Source of the DNA: an uncultured Pelagibacteraceae bacterium
GTDB taxonomy: Bacteria; Pseudomonadota; Alphaproteobacteria; Pelagibacterales; Pelagibacteraceae
Length of the DNA: 41,021 nt
Direction: 5' to 3'
NCBI GenBank assembly: GCA_902554035.1
Contig: CACDMX010000007.1
Span: 1 to 41,021, forward strand
The translations under genes were made by a program, and so were the position numbers. The notes beneath the pieces were generated by a model. The model was not told the DNA's origin and made no database searches. It saw only the letters and a list, made by a program, of their open reading frames with translations. Each line of letters begins with the position of its first letter. Position 1 is the stretch's first letter. Shown here in pieces: positions 1 to 7,799 of this stretch.

Positions 1-1062
1 TTTCTTTTTACCTTTTTTCTTTTTAGCTTTTTCTTTTTTCTTTTTCTTGTTTACCTTTTTCTTTTTCTTCTTTTTCTTATCTTTGGCTTTTTCTTGTTTA
101 GGCTCTTTTGGCTCTACAATTTTTGGTTCAGCTACTTCTGGAGTTTCTGGTTCTGCTACTTCAGGAGTTTCTGTTTCTATAGAAGTTTCCTCGGCAATAC
201 CTTCATCGATTGTTTCTAGATCCGATACATCTTCACCTCTCTCTTTTAATAATACAATTCTTTTTTCTTTATCAACTTTAATATTTTCTTTAATTAATTT
301 TTTAATTTCTTCTTTTTCAAAACCTGCTTCTTTTAATTCTTTTCTGATTTTTTTTCTGATAGCCTTTTTTTCTTCTTTTGATGCACCATCAAGCTTTGCT
401 GTACGAAGTGCTTTCATTCTTTTTTTAAATTTTTTCAACTGGCCTTGTGAAATCTGTTTTGCTTTACCTGGTTTTTTTCCTGAAGTCATACTCGCGAAAG
501 TATAAGGATTATTCAGCATGGTTTTTCCAAATTTGTTACCAACTAAAACAGCACCAGGTCTCAAGCCTAAAGTGTTATTTTTTCCTGGTCCGATTAACAA
601 TGTATCTGTTCTTTTATTCTTTTTTGATACTATCGTTTGAAATTCTGTTCCTCTTGATCCTAAAGTTCCTTCTGGCACTTTTACTGTTAAACTATCAGGA
701 TCTTTTTTACTGATTAGTCCTGATATTACTTTTAAGCTTCCTTCTTTAACTGTTGCCACAATTTTTCCATTGCTTGTTGCTGGATCATATATGAAAGTAT
801 CCATAAGCACTTCAGAGTCTGCCCCTATTGTAAATGTAGATTGATCTAATAAAAGCAGCTGGGTACCTGAACCAGTACCCGCATAAATAGTTTCATTTAA
901 ATAAATTTTATCACCAGGCTTTAGAGTTCTGGTTTCTGTCTTCACCGTCCCTGAAACAGCTCCAACAATTCCAACAAGCTGTTTTTCAATGCTTAGTTCT
1001 TGAGCACTTGATGTGCTGACCAATAGGCAAAAACCTACTAAAAATGAAAATATTTTTTTCAT
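1..1062 (-). CDS. FecR-domain secreted protein, 3' end beyond the left edge
   Basis: The frame is open from an ATG at 1062 through the left edge, so 354 codons are seen and the C-terminus is missing. The N-terminus is a classic signal peptide (MKKIFSFLVGFCLLVSTSSA, probable cut after residue 20). Residues about 28-140 read as a FecR-type beta domain (GTVKTETRTLKPGD, then TFTIGADSEVLMD, then VKVPEGTLGSRGTEF). No membrane segment follows, so it should be a soluble periplasmic or exported protein and not a sigma-factor regulator. The rest is charged helix, then an acidic Pro-Glu repeat (ETPEVAEP twice), then a tail made almost wholly of lysine that runs into the window edge. It follows the TPR-barrel gene by 121 bp on the same strand. 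The FecR fold is fairly sure; the function is unknown. Confidence 0.8.
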   Translation of the reverse strand, partial: MKKIFSFLVGFCLLVSTSSAQELSIEKQLVGIVGAVSGTVKTETRTLKPGDKIYLNETIYAGTGSGTQLLLLDQSTFTIGADSEVLMDTFIYDPATSNGKIVATVKEGSLKVISGLISKKDPDSLTVKVPEGTLGSRGTEFQTIVSKKNKRTDTLLIGPGKNNTLGLRPGAVLVGNKFGKTMLNNPYTFASMTSGKKPGKAKQISQGQLKKFKKRMKALRTAKLDGASKEEKKAIRKKIRKELKEAGFEKEEIKKLIKENIKVDKEKRIVLLKERGEDVSDLETIDEGIAEETSIETETPEVAEPETPEVAEPKIVEPKEPKQEKAKDKKKKKKKKVNKKKKKEKAKKKKGKKK

Positions 1063-1085
1063 AATTATAAATATCTAAAATTTAT

Positions 1086-1148
1086 ATTATAATTTCAATA
1101 TGTTTAAAGGCATTTTTTGACCATTTTGGGCGCCTTTTTGGCCATTTT
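1086..1148 (-). promoter_or_regulatory. Putative activator-dependent promoter of the FecR-domain gene
   Basis: A perfect TATAAT -10 element lies at 1091-1086 (minus strand), but the hexamer 17 bp upstream (AATGCC) is a poor -35. Just upstream are two 14-bp direct repeats, AAAATGGTCAAAAA (1127-1114) and AAAATGGCCAAAAA (1148-1135), exactly 21 bp apart. With a start site near 1079 their centres fall near -41.5 and -62.5, the usual places for activator sites. No convincing terminator hairpin for the upstream barrel gene was seen here. Confidence 0.4.
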
Positions 1149-1183
1149 TTTAATAGTACAAGGCATTTAACGGACTCTCAAAA

Positions 1184-2974
1184 CTATTTATTAAGCTGAA
1201 AGGCTTTTGTTAAGCTAAAAGAGTAAGAATCAGCGATGTAGTCGTAATTCATTATATTTGCCTCAGAAAATGATTTTTCATAGGCTAAATTCATAAACAA
1301 ATTTTTATTTGGATCTAAAAATGGAATAAAATCTCCAAGTGCTTTAGTGACAGATAAATCAAAAGTATTTACGTAGTCAGATCTTATAATGTTTGAAACT
1401 ACACTTGTATCTTGATGAACATAGTCATTGAAACTTAATGCATCACCAATTGAAATATAGGCCCACGGAAAAGCTAAATTTAATCTTAAGCTAAAATCGT
1501 AAGTATGAAAATCGTTAGATCCAACTTTTGCTTCTGAAATACTGTAACCTAAACTAGTTGAAGTGGATACTATATCATTTAATGAAAAATCGTGTCCTAC
1601 TGAAACAGTATGACCTATGGCATTAGTTTCATCTGCGGTAGTGTCATTCAAATTTCTGTTATTTTTGGAGTCTGATAGAGAATATCCATAATTAAATGAA
1701 TGCACACCCTCTTCACCCACTGAAAAATAACCACCAAAACCTATCGCTGAAACAAAATTATCAGCATCATCCTGATTATCGGTCTTACTTACTGAAAGAT
1801 ACGGACTGATACTTTGATTTCCTAAAGACGTATCATAGCTTATAGTTAAACTATAGGAATCAAAATCGTCTGATGTCCCAGTATTTTGTCTAGAATCAGC
1901 AAAACCCATATTGATAGCAAGTGCAGATGCTTCTCCAACATTTCTAACAGCGGTTACTCCAATGTTGCTACTATAGGTTCTATCATGCATTGCGGAGTTA
2001 AAAGGAATTATTGCATCTGAAGATACTTGTAATCTATTTTTTGAAACACTATTAACATTGTTATTTTGAATTACTCCAGCTCCTAGATCTGCATAAAAGT
2101 TCCAAAGTTTTGGTGCTTTTCTTTCCTTCATTTGTTCTTCAATTTCACTTACTGTCTCTAAATCTTCTGGTGTCAAATCTTCATTATTTTTAATTTGTTC
2201 TATTATAGTTAATGCTTTATCTGGCGCATCAGCTTGTACTAAAACAGATAATAGATATAGTTTTATTTCAATGTTATCAGGATAAATCATATTAAGTCTT
2301 TCTAACGTGGCGATTGTCTGTTTAAAGTTACCAGCTTTACCTTGCTGCCTTGCATATTTTAAATTTAAATCTAAGTCATTAGGATTTTGTAAAATTTGTA
2401 TATATGTAATATTTTTATCTGATGTTCCTGGAATAATTTTTTCCTCACCATCTATCACAATGGTCTTGGTGCTTGAGTCTGCTTGAGTTAATTTTAAAGC
2501 ACTTGCAACTTTAATTTTCTTCTCAACCTTTGGGACATCTATTACTTTAGTTTTATTTGAATCAGGTCCTAAAATTTCCTCTTTTTTTTCTATAGTTTTA
2601 ATTTTATCTTTTTTACTAGCTTCGTCAATTTTAACATCCTTGGCATCAGTTATTTCATTTATTTTTGTTTGATTTTCTTGAATCAATAATTCTTTATTTA
2701 TTAAAATAGTTTCTCTTATTTCATCTTTTTTATTGGTTAAAAAATTTTTATTTATAAATTTTTTTTCTAAAATTTCTGAATTTAAGTTTGGCACCTCAAT
2801 TGATATATTTTTAAAAAAATCACTCTTTGCGCCTACAGGGGCTGTTCGTATTGTCTCTGAAAACAAAGATAACAATCCAATTGCAAATAAAACTGGAAGA
2901 ATTGATTGTTTTTTTGATTTATTTTTTAAACGATAGTTTATTTTTCTTTTGCCTTTTTTTTTTATTTTTTTCAT
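1184..2974 (-). CDS. TPR plus outer-membrane beta-barrel protein (Slam/DUF560-like layout)
   Basis: This 596-residue protein starts with a very basic stretch (residues 1-23) and one hydrophobic segment (about 24-40), read as an extended signal peptide or anchor. A charged, probably disordered linker runs to about residue 185. Residues about 190-285 are helical with TPR spacing (NLKYARQQGKAGNFKQTIA, then ALTIIEQIKNNEDLTPEDL). From about 290 to the end there are alternating hydrophobic/polar strands rich in Ser, Asn, Asp and Tyr, ending in SYSFSLTKAFQLNK, typical of an outer-membrane barrel. A TPR domain before a C-terminal barrel is the layout of surface lipoprotein assembly modulators. It could equally be another TPR-porin; no family match was run. 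It lies between the pilins and the FecR-domain gene, all on the minus strand. Confidence 0.65.
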   Translation of the reverse strand: MKKIKKKGKRKINYRLKNKSKKQSILPVLFAIGLLSLFSETIRTAPVGAKSDFFKNISIEVPNLNSEILEKKFINKNFLTNKKDEIRETILINKELLIQENQTKINEITDAKDVKIDEASKKDKIKTIEKKEEILGPDSNKTKVIDVPKVEKKIKVASALKLTQADSSTKTIVIDGEEKIIPGTSDKNITYIQILQNPNDLDLNLKYARQQGKAGNFKQTIATLERLNMIYPDNIEIKLYLLSVLVQADAPDKALTIIEQIKNNEDLTPEDLETVSEIEEQMKERKAPKLWNFYADLGAGVIQNNNVNSVSKNRLQVSSDAIIPFNSAMHDRTYSSNIGVTAVRNVGEASALAINMGFADSRQNTGTSDDFDSYSLTISYDTSLGNQSISPYLSVSKTDNQDDADNFVSAIGFGGYFSVGEEGVHSFNYGYSLSDSKNNRNLNDTTADETNAIGHTVSVGHDFSLNDIVSTSTSLGYSISEAKVGSNDFHTYDFSLRLNLAFPWAYISIGDALSFNDYVHQDTSVVSNIIRSDYVNTFDLSVTKALGDFIPFLDPNKNLFMNLAYEKSFSEANIMNYDYIADSYSFSLTKAFQLNK

Positions 2975-2999
2975 AAAATAAAACCATCAAGTAAAAATT

Positions 3000-3425
3000 T
3001 TAAAAACTTTCTCCCCAGGTACCATTCTGGTCTAATGTTAATTGGCTTGTTCCATCTGTTGCTTTAATGATATAGCCTCCCGGGGCTTCCTGTATGCACA
3101 TATCCCAGCCAGTTTCTTTTGTAATAATTTCTCCGCCAGAAAATAATGTCGAGTTAATATCTGTTGAAGAGGCCGCTTCTCCTCCTTTGCCAGCCTCTAT
3201 ATCGCAACCTGAACCATCACCATTGGTAAAATAGTATTGTCCAAAGCTTGATAGATAATCTGATTGACCTAATGATATTTGTTGCATCATATTTTTAGCA
3301 CTAGTTTTTTTTGTTCCATCAACATATCCATTGTAAGCAACTAGTCCAACAGTTGAAAGAACTCCAACAATTGCAATGACTACTAAAAGCTCGATCAAAC
3401 TAAAACCCGAGCTTCTAGTAATCAT
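3000..3425 (-). CDS. Type IV pilin-like protein (second pilin)
   Basis: A 141-residue prepilin with a short leader ending at Gly7 and then FSLIELLVVIAIVGVLS: a Phe+1, a Glu+5 and the hydrophobic N-terminal helix of a type IVa pilin. PilD would cleave after Gly7. Two cysteines (74 and 110) could form a single disulfide loop. The globular part (YYFTNGDGSGC) resembles PilE-type pilins. It lies 32 bp downstream of the other pilin gene on the same strand, so the two are probably cotranscribed. It could be a minor pilin or an alternative major pilin; the sequence does not decide. Confidence 0.88.
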   Translation of the reverse strand: MITRSSGFSLIELLVVIAIVGVLSTVGLVAYNGYVDGTKKTSAKNMMQQISLGQSDYLSSFGQYYFTNGDGSGCDIEAGKGGEAASSTDINSTLFSGGEIITKETGWDMCIQEAPGGYIIKATDGTSQLTLDQNGTWGESF

Positions 3426-3457
3426 AAAATTTTAAGTTTCTCTTTAATTCTAAAGAT

Positions 3458-3907
3458 CTACTCAATTGAAACTTTATTGCTCATCATTTTTCCAGATGGG
3501 CATTTTTCTTCAAAACAAGTGGTAATAACTATTTCACTTCCAGTTTGTACGATTGCTACCTGACCTTGTTCTGGTGTTCCACTAGTTATTATTGCAGCTT
3601 TTGAACTGTCAAATGAGTTTTTAAAATCTGATAGTGCTGTTTCAGCTGCGTCTGCAGTGTTTGTGCCGTCTTTTCTTGTGCTACAAGTAAGATTGCCACC
3701 CATCGCATCTGCGTCATTGTCAATTGAACATTTTGCAGTTTCAGCTGCAACATATTTTACTGCTGATGCATGATTTGATTTTGTTGCACTTTTATTTGCA
3801 CCTTCAATGTAGCCTTGGTAAGCAACTGTACCTACAGCAGCAAGAATACCTATAATTGCTACCACAACTAGTAATTCTATAAGTGTAAACCCTTTATTAT
3901 TTTTCAT
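3458..3907 (-). CDS. pilA: Major type IV pilin candidate (PilA-like)
   Basis: A 149-residue prepilin with a six-residue leader (MKNNKG), then FTLIELLVVVAIIGILAAV. Phe+1 and Glu+5 are both present, as needed for PilD processing and subunit packing. Four cysteines (60, 75, 131, 136) allow two disulfides; the last pair frames the short C-terminal loop CFEEKC typical of a pilin D-region. It is first in its run, with a clear AAGGA Shine-Dalgarno six bases before the ATG and a 171-bp regulatory gap upstream. That makes it the better candidate for the abundant subunit. Assignment as the major pilin is inference from gene order and class. Confidence 0.87.
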   Translation of the reverse strand: MKNNKGFTLIELLVVVAIIGILAAVGTVAYQGYIEGANKSATKSNHASAVKYVAAETAKCSIDNDADAMGGNLTCSTRKDGTNTADAAETALSDFKNSFDSSKAAIITSGTPEQGQVAIVQTGSEIVITTCFEEKCPSGKMMSNKVSIE

Positions 3908-3990
3908 TTTGATCCTTTTTTAATTTTTTTTTTTAAGTTGTAGACTATTTAATATAAAATCATAAGTTAAGTAAACATTAAAAAACTTAG

Positions 3991-4026
3991 CAATATTGTT
4001 CAATATGAGCTGTATTGCCCATATTG
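3991..4026. promoter_or_regulatory. Dyad element between divergent pilA and the STAS gene
   Basis: The 171-bp divergent gap holds two CAATAT half-sites (3991-3996 and 4001-4006) followed by two inverted half-sites, TATTG (4013-4017) and ATATTG (4021-4026). CAATATG and CATATTG at 4001-4007 and 4020-4026 are a perfect 7-bp inverted pair. The layout suggests an operator for the pilin gene, the STAS gene or both. No strong -35/-10 pair was found for either direction, so promoter positions are not given. Confidence 0.4.
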
Positions 4027-4078
4027 GGTCTTAATTATTGATTTTAATAATAAATTAATATGTTATTTATAAAGTCCT

Positions 4079-4378
4079 ATGTCATATAAGGTTACAGAAG
4101 AAGGCAACATAAGCACGGTTTTTCTCAACGGGGAAATTGATATGGACGTTACAGAAAAAGCAAAAGAAGTAATATTGCCTATAGTTGAGTCAGGAAAAGA
4201 AGTTCATTTAAATTTAAAAGATGTTTCGTATATGGACTCATCAGGAATTTCGGTCTTAATTGAAAGTCATCAAAAAGCTCTAGAAAAAAATACTAAAGTA
4301 GTTGTCAAAGAAGTAAGTAAATCTGTTTTAAAAGTTATTATGATGGCTAAACTTGAACAGATTTTAAACCTTGAATAA
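4079..4378 (+). CDS. STAS-domain anti-sigma factor antagonist (RsbV/SpoIIAA-like)
   Basis: At 99 residues this is one bare STAS domain, the usual size for RsbV/SpoIIAA proteins. The diagnostic phospho-site MDSSGISVL is intact, with the acceptor serine at 54 or 55. In known systems the unphosphorylated protein binds the RsbW-type kinase and frees its partner, and a PP2C phosphatase reactivates it. The stop overlaps the ATG of the next gene by one base (TAATG), so the pair is translationally coupled. It is the first gene transcribed away from pilA. No sigma factor gene is in the window, so the output is open. Confidence 0.9.
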   Translation: MSYKVTEEGNISTVFLNGEIDMDVTEKAKEVILPIVESGKEVHLNLKDVSYMDSSGISVLIESHQKALEKNTKVVVKEVSKSVLKVIMMAKLEQILNLE

Positions 4379-4791
4379 TGAATTTATCAGAGTCAAAAGA
4401 TTTTGTTGTAAGCACTGCGAGTTTAAAAGAAGTAAGAGTTTTTTGTAGAGAAATTTTTGAAAAAATAAATTTACCTCAAGAACAAAAAGACGAATTAGTT
4501 TTGGCTATTGCTGAAGCCGCACAAAATATAGTTAAACATGGATACAAAGGCGTAGAAGAAACAACTGATAGAATGGAAATAAAAATTTCATTAAAAGATG
4601 GTGATCTTGAAATAGGTTTTTTTGATAAAGGTAAAGCTGTTGTTCCCGAAAATGTTAAGCATAGAAAACTAGATGATATAAAACCTGGGGGATTAGGAAC
4701 TTTTTTTATAAAACAAATAATGGACAATGCAGTTTTTAAAAAAGATCAAGATGGATGGGTAAACCATCTAGTATTAACCAAAAAGATTTAA
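4378..4791 (+). CDS. Anti-sigma factor-type serine kinase (RsbW-like HATPase)
   Basis: This 137-residue GHKL ATPase domain has an N-box with Glu46, Asn50 and His54 (AIAEAAQNIVKHGYKG), a G1 box DKG at 83-85 and a G2 box (GGLGTFFIKQIMD) from 104. That fits the short RsbW/SpoIIAB family, which phosphorylates the STAS serine, and not a full histidine kinase: there is no dimerisation or sensor part. Its last four bases overlap the convergent pilC end. The likely substrate is the STAS protein just upstream. Its second partner (a sigma factor or another protein) is not visible here. Confidence 0.88.
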   Translation: MNLSESKDFVVSTASLKEVRVFCREIFEKINLPQEQKDELVLAIAEAAQNIVKHGYKGVEETTDRMEIKISLKDGDLEIGFFDKGKAVVPENVKHRKLDDIKPGGLGTFFIKQIMDNAVFKKDQDGWVNHLVLTKKI

Positions 4792-6029
4792 CCGATTATT
4801 GCACCAACGTTAAAGATTGGTGAATACATTGCTATCATTAATCCACCTATCATCAATCCCATAAAAACAATCATGATTGGTTCAATTAAGCTAGACATAT
4901 TATCTACAGAAGTATCAAATTCCTCCTCATAATACATAGCAACAGAACCAAACATTTCATCTAACTGTCCAGTTTGTTCTCCAACTGAAATCAATTGGCT
5001 AAATGTAGGAGGAAATAAAGGTTCCTTCAAAAAAAGTTTTGTTAAAGTATCACCAGAAAAAACTCCTTTTTTAACATTCTCAAGAGCTTCTGTAACAACA
5101 ACATTATTGCTTACAGATTTTGCAATTTCTAAACTTTCTAATAAATTAACTCCAGCTGCACTAAGGTTTCCTAAGATTAGTGAAATTCTTGCGAGAAGTG
5201 ATTTTAAAATCATATCTCCGAATACTGGTAACTTTAAAATTTGTTTATGCCATTTATATTGTATTGCTGCGTTTTTAGTTGTTAAATATTTAAATAAAAA
5301 GAAACCACCAATACTTCCAAATAGTAATACCATTCCTCCTGTGCCTCTTAAAAAATCACTCATAGACATAATCGTAGCTGTAGCTCCTGGAAGCTCAATT
5401 CCCATACCGTCATACATTTTTGCAAAAACTGGAACTACTTTAACTAACATGAAAGCGCTAACTGTAATTGCAACTGTAAACATTATAGCTGGGTACATTA
5501 AAGCACCTTTAATTTTTTTTTTGATTTTTTCCTTTTTTTCCAAAGACTCTACAATTTTTAATAAAAAAACGTCTAACTTACCGCTGGCTTCTCCAGCCTT
5601 TATAAGGTTACAATAAACATTATCGAAATATTGCGGATACTTTTCAAAACATTTTGATAAAGTTACACCGCCTTCTAAGCTTTTTCTTATATCTTCAATA
5701 ATTTCTTTAATACCAGGATTCTCAAGTTGATCTCTCAACATCCCTAAAACTTCAAGTATAGGCAAACCAGCTTTCACCATCGTAGCAAATTGTTTTGAAA
5801 AAATAAGTATATCTTCTGTTTTTGGTTTTTTTTTACCTCCAAAAAGCGAAAAGCTTGATTTTTTACCTTTATCTTTTGAGTCAGTCTTTTTTTTCTTACT
5901 CTTTATTAAATTTGTTATTATTACTTTTTGTTCTTTTAACTTATGAGATGCTTCGTCTTGATTAAGGGCTTCAATTTCGCCCTCGACATATTTGCCCTCG
6001 GAGATTCCTTTATATGAATAAGCTTCCAT
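4788..6029 (-). CDS. pilC: Type IV pilus inner-membrane platform protein PilC
   Basis: At 413 residues it matches the usual PilC/GspF length. It has two T2SSF domains: one from about residue 80 (FSKQFATMVKAGLPILEVL) and one from about 280, containing FSQLISVGEQTGQLDEMF. Membrane segments lie near 180-205, 225-245 and 385-410. The N-terminal 75 residues end in a lysine-rich linker. PilC is the membrane platform worked by PilB and PilT. It starts 12 bp after the pilB stop, as the last gene of the pilMN-O-P-Q-B-C run, and its 3' end overlaps the convergent kinase gene by four bases. Confidence 0.95.
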   Translation of the reverse strand: MEAYSYKGISEGKYVEGEIEALNQDEASHKLKEQKVIITNLIKSKKKKTDSKDKGKKSSFSLFGGKKKPKTEDILIFSKQFATMVKAGLPILEVLGMLRDQLENPGIKEIIEDIRKSLEGGVTLSKCFEKYPQYFDNVYCNLIKAGEASGKLDVFLLKIVESLEKKEKIKKKIKGALMYPAIMFTVAITVSAFMLVKVVPVFAKMYDGMGIELPGATATIMSMSDFLRGTGGMVLLFGSIGGFFLFKYLTTKNAAIQYKWHKQILKLPVFGDMILKSLLARISLILGNLSAAGVNLLESLEIAKSVSNNVVVTEALENVKKGVFSGDTLTKLFLKEPLFPPTFSQLISVGEQTGQLDEMFGSVAMYYEEEFDTSVDNMSSLIEPIMIVFMGLMIGGLMIAMYSPIFNVGAIIG

Positions 6030-6041
6030 AATTAAAATATA

Positions 6042-7799
6042 TTATTCCGATGCTAAAACACGCTCGTATTCTCTGAAATTTAGCTCACCGTTTGCAATTA
6101 ACCTTCTTCCCATATCTTGCATGGTTTGAAAACCCTCTTTAATTGCAATCGATCTTAATTCAGGAGTAGTTGCTTGTCTTAATATTGCTTCTTTAACTGG
6201 TTTAGAAACAACTAAAATTTCATAAATTCCTTGTCGTCCTTTATAGCCTGAGTTTTTACATTTTGCACATCCTTTACCTTTAAGTGCTTTAACTCTTGAA
6301 GCTAGTTCTGGAGAAAAACCTAAATCGGTTAAGACTTTTGGAGTAACATCTTCATCAGGTACTCTACAATCTTTACAGGATCTTCTTGCTAGTCTTTGTG
6401 CTAATACCAACTGGGTTGCAGCACTAATTAAATAATCAGGTGTTCCCATATTTTGCAATCTAGTAATTGTACTCGGTGCATCATTAGTGTGTAGTGTACT
6501 AAAAACTAAGTGACCAGTAAGTGCAGCTTTTAATCCAATATCAACTGTTTCCTTATCCCTCATCTCTCCAACCAAAATTATTTCTGGGTCTTGACGAAGA
6601 AAAGATCTTAATGCTGCACCAAAAGTTAATCCTATATCATCTTTAATTTGAACTTGTCCCACACCATCCAGTTCATATTCGACAGGATCTTCTGCAGTTA
6701 AAATATTTAGATGTGGTTTGCTTACTTCTTTAAGAATACTATATAAAGTTGTTGATTTTCCTGAACCAGTAGGACCTGTTACAAGAATTAATCCTTGAGT
6801 ACTGTGAATTGCTTTTCTTAAATTTTTTAAATCAGCATCTTCAAAATTTAATTGTTCAAGAGTTATATCTCCTGCATCTTTATTTAAAACCCGCATTACA
6901 ATTCTTTCATTGCTAGCGGTTGGTAAAATTGATAATCGTAAATCTACAACTTTTCCATCAATCTTAAAATTAATTGCACCGTCTTGTGGCAATCTTCTTT
7001 CCGCGATATCTAATTTGCCCATAATTTTAAAACGAGTAACAACTGCTCCATAATTATCATGAAGAAACTTTTTATATTGCTCTTGTTCTTGCAGCATACC
7101 ATCCTGACGATAACGTACTCTTGATGTAAATCTGTATGGCTCTATATGAATATCGCTGACTCCTGATTTTATAGCTTCTGCTACTACAGCTGTACTAAAT
7201 TTAATTACTTCAGATTCGTTTTCGATTGCTTCTATATCTTCCTCTGGCGGTTTTTCCAAAACTTCTCCGGCTTCGCCCAAATCAGAATCAAACGTTTTTG
7301 TTTTTTCTTTACTTACATTTTCTTGTCTAATTGATTGTGTCGTAACATCACCTGACTCACTTAATAGCTTGTCTATAAAATTAGAAATTTGAGTAACCTT
7401 AGCTGCATGTAACTCAATATTTTTTTTTGTGATTGCTTTAAGATTTCTCATTAAGCCAAGTTTTGAACTATCTGAAATTGCTATATGTAAATTTTTTCCC
7501 TCAACTTTAAACGGAGCAACAAAATTCATTTTAATATAATTAGACGGAAGAACTGCTTTAATCTCATCGGTAATTTCACATTTTGTAAGATCAATAACCT
7601 CTAAATTTTGTTCTTTGACCAAAACATCCAAAATTTTATTTTCATCTGTTAGTTTTAACTCAAATACAGCATCAATTTGTGATGAGTTTTTTTCGGTACT
7701 TACCTTTTTTATATTTGGTAAATCTTTCCCTGAAATAATGTCGTGATCTATCAAGACATTAATTAAATTTATTTCACTTTCTCTACTTATCTTAAGCAT
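6042..7799 (-). CDS. pilB: Type IV pilus extension ATPase PilB
   Basis: This is a 585-residue secretion ATPase of normal PilB length. An N-terminal T2SSE_N-type domain (residues 10-145) precedes the motor. The Walker A is GPTGSGKST (342-350), the Walker B is IILVGEMRD (about 407-414), and the His box is HLVFSTLHTND (430-440). Four cysteines (475, 478, 511, 514) form the zinc site that marks PilB/GspE and is absent from PilT. It drives pilin polymerisation from the cytoplasmic face. Its ATG overlaps the pilQ stop by one base, so the two are coupled. Confidence 0.96.
   Translation of the reverse strand: MLKISRESEINLINVLIDHDIISGKDLPNIKKVSTEKNSSQIDAVFELKLTDENKILDVLVKEQNLEVIDLTKCEITDEIKAVLPSNYIKMNFVAPFKVEGKNLHIAISDSSKLGLMRNLKAITKKNIELHAAKVTQISNFIDKLLSESGDVTTQSIRQENVSKEKTKTFDSDLGEAGEVLEKPPEEDIEAIENESEVIKFSTAVVAEAIKSGVSDIHIEPYRFTSRVRYRQDGMLQEQEQYKKFLHDNYGAVVTRFKIMGKLDIAERRLPQDGAINFKIDGKVVDLRLSILPTASNERIVMRVLNKDAGDITLEQLNFEDADLKNLRKAIHSTQGLILVTGPTGSGKSTTLYSILKEVSKPHLNILTAEDPVEYELDGVGQVQIKDDIGLTFGAALRSFLRQDPEIILVGEMRDKETVDIGLKAALTGHLVFSTLHTNDAPSTITRLQNMGTPDYLISAATQLVLAQRLARRSCKDCRVPDEDVTPKVLTDLGFSPELASRVKALKGKGCAKCKNSGYKGRQGIYEILVVSKPVKEAILRQATTPELRSIAIKEGFQTMQDMGRRLIANGELNFREYERVLASE

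Noticed and set aside
47..505. Plus-strand frame of 152 codons at the left edge
   Set aside because: It is antisense to the FecR-domain gene, Phe/Ser-rich because the other strand is lysine-rich, and has no gene features.
1104..1152. Rho-independent terminator after the TPR-barrel gene
   Set aside because: The GC-richer stretch is made of direct repeats and does not form a stable hairpin followed by a T run.
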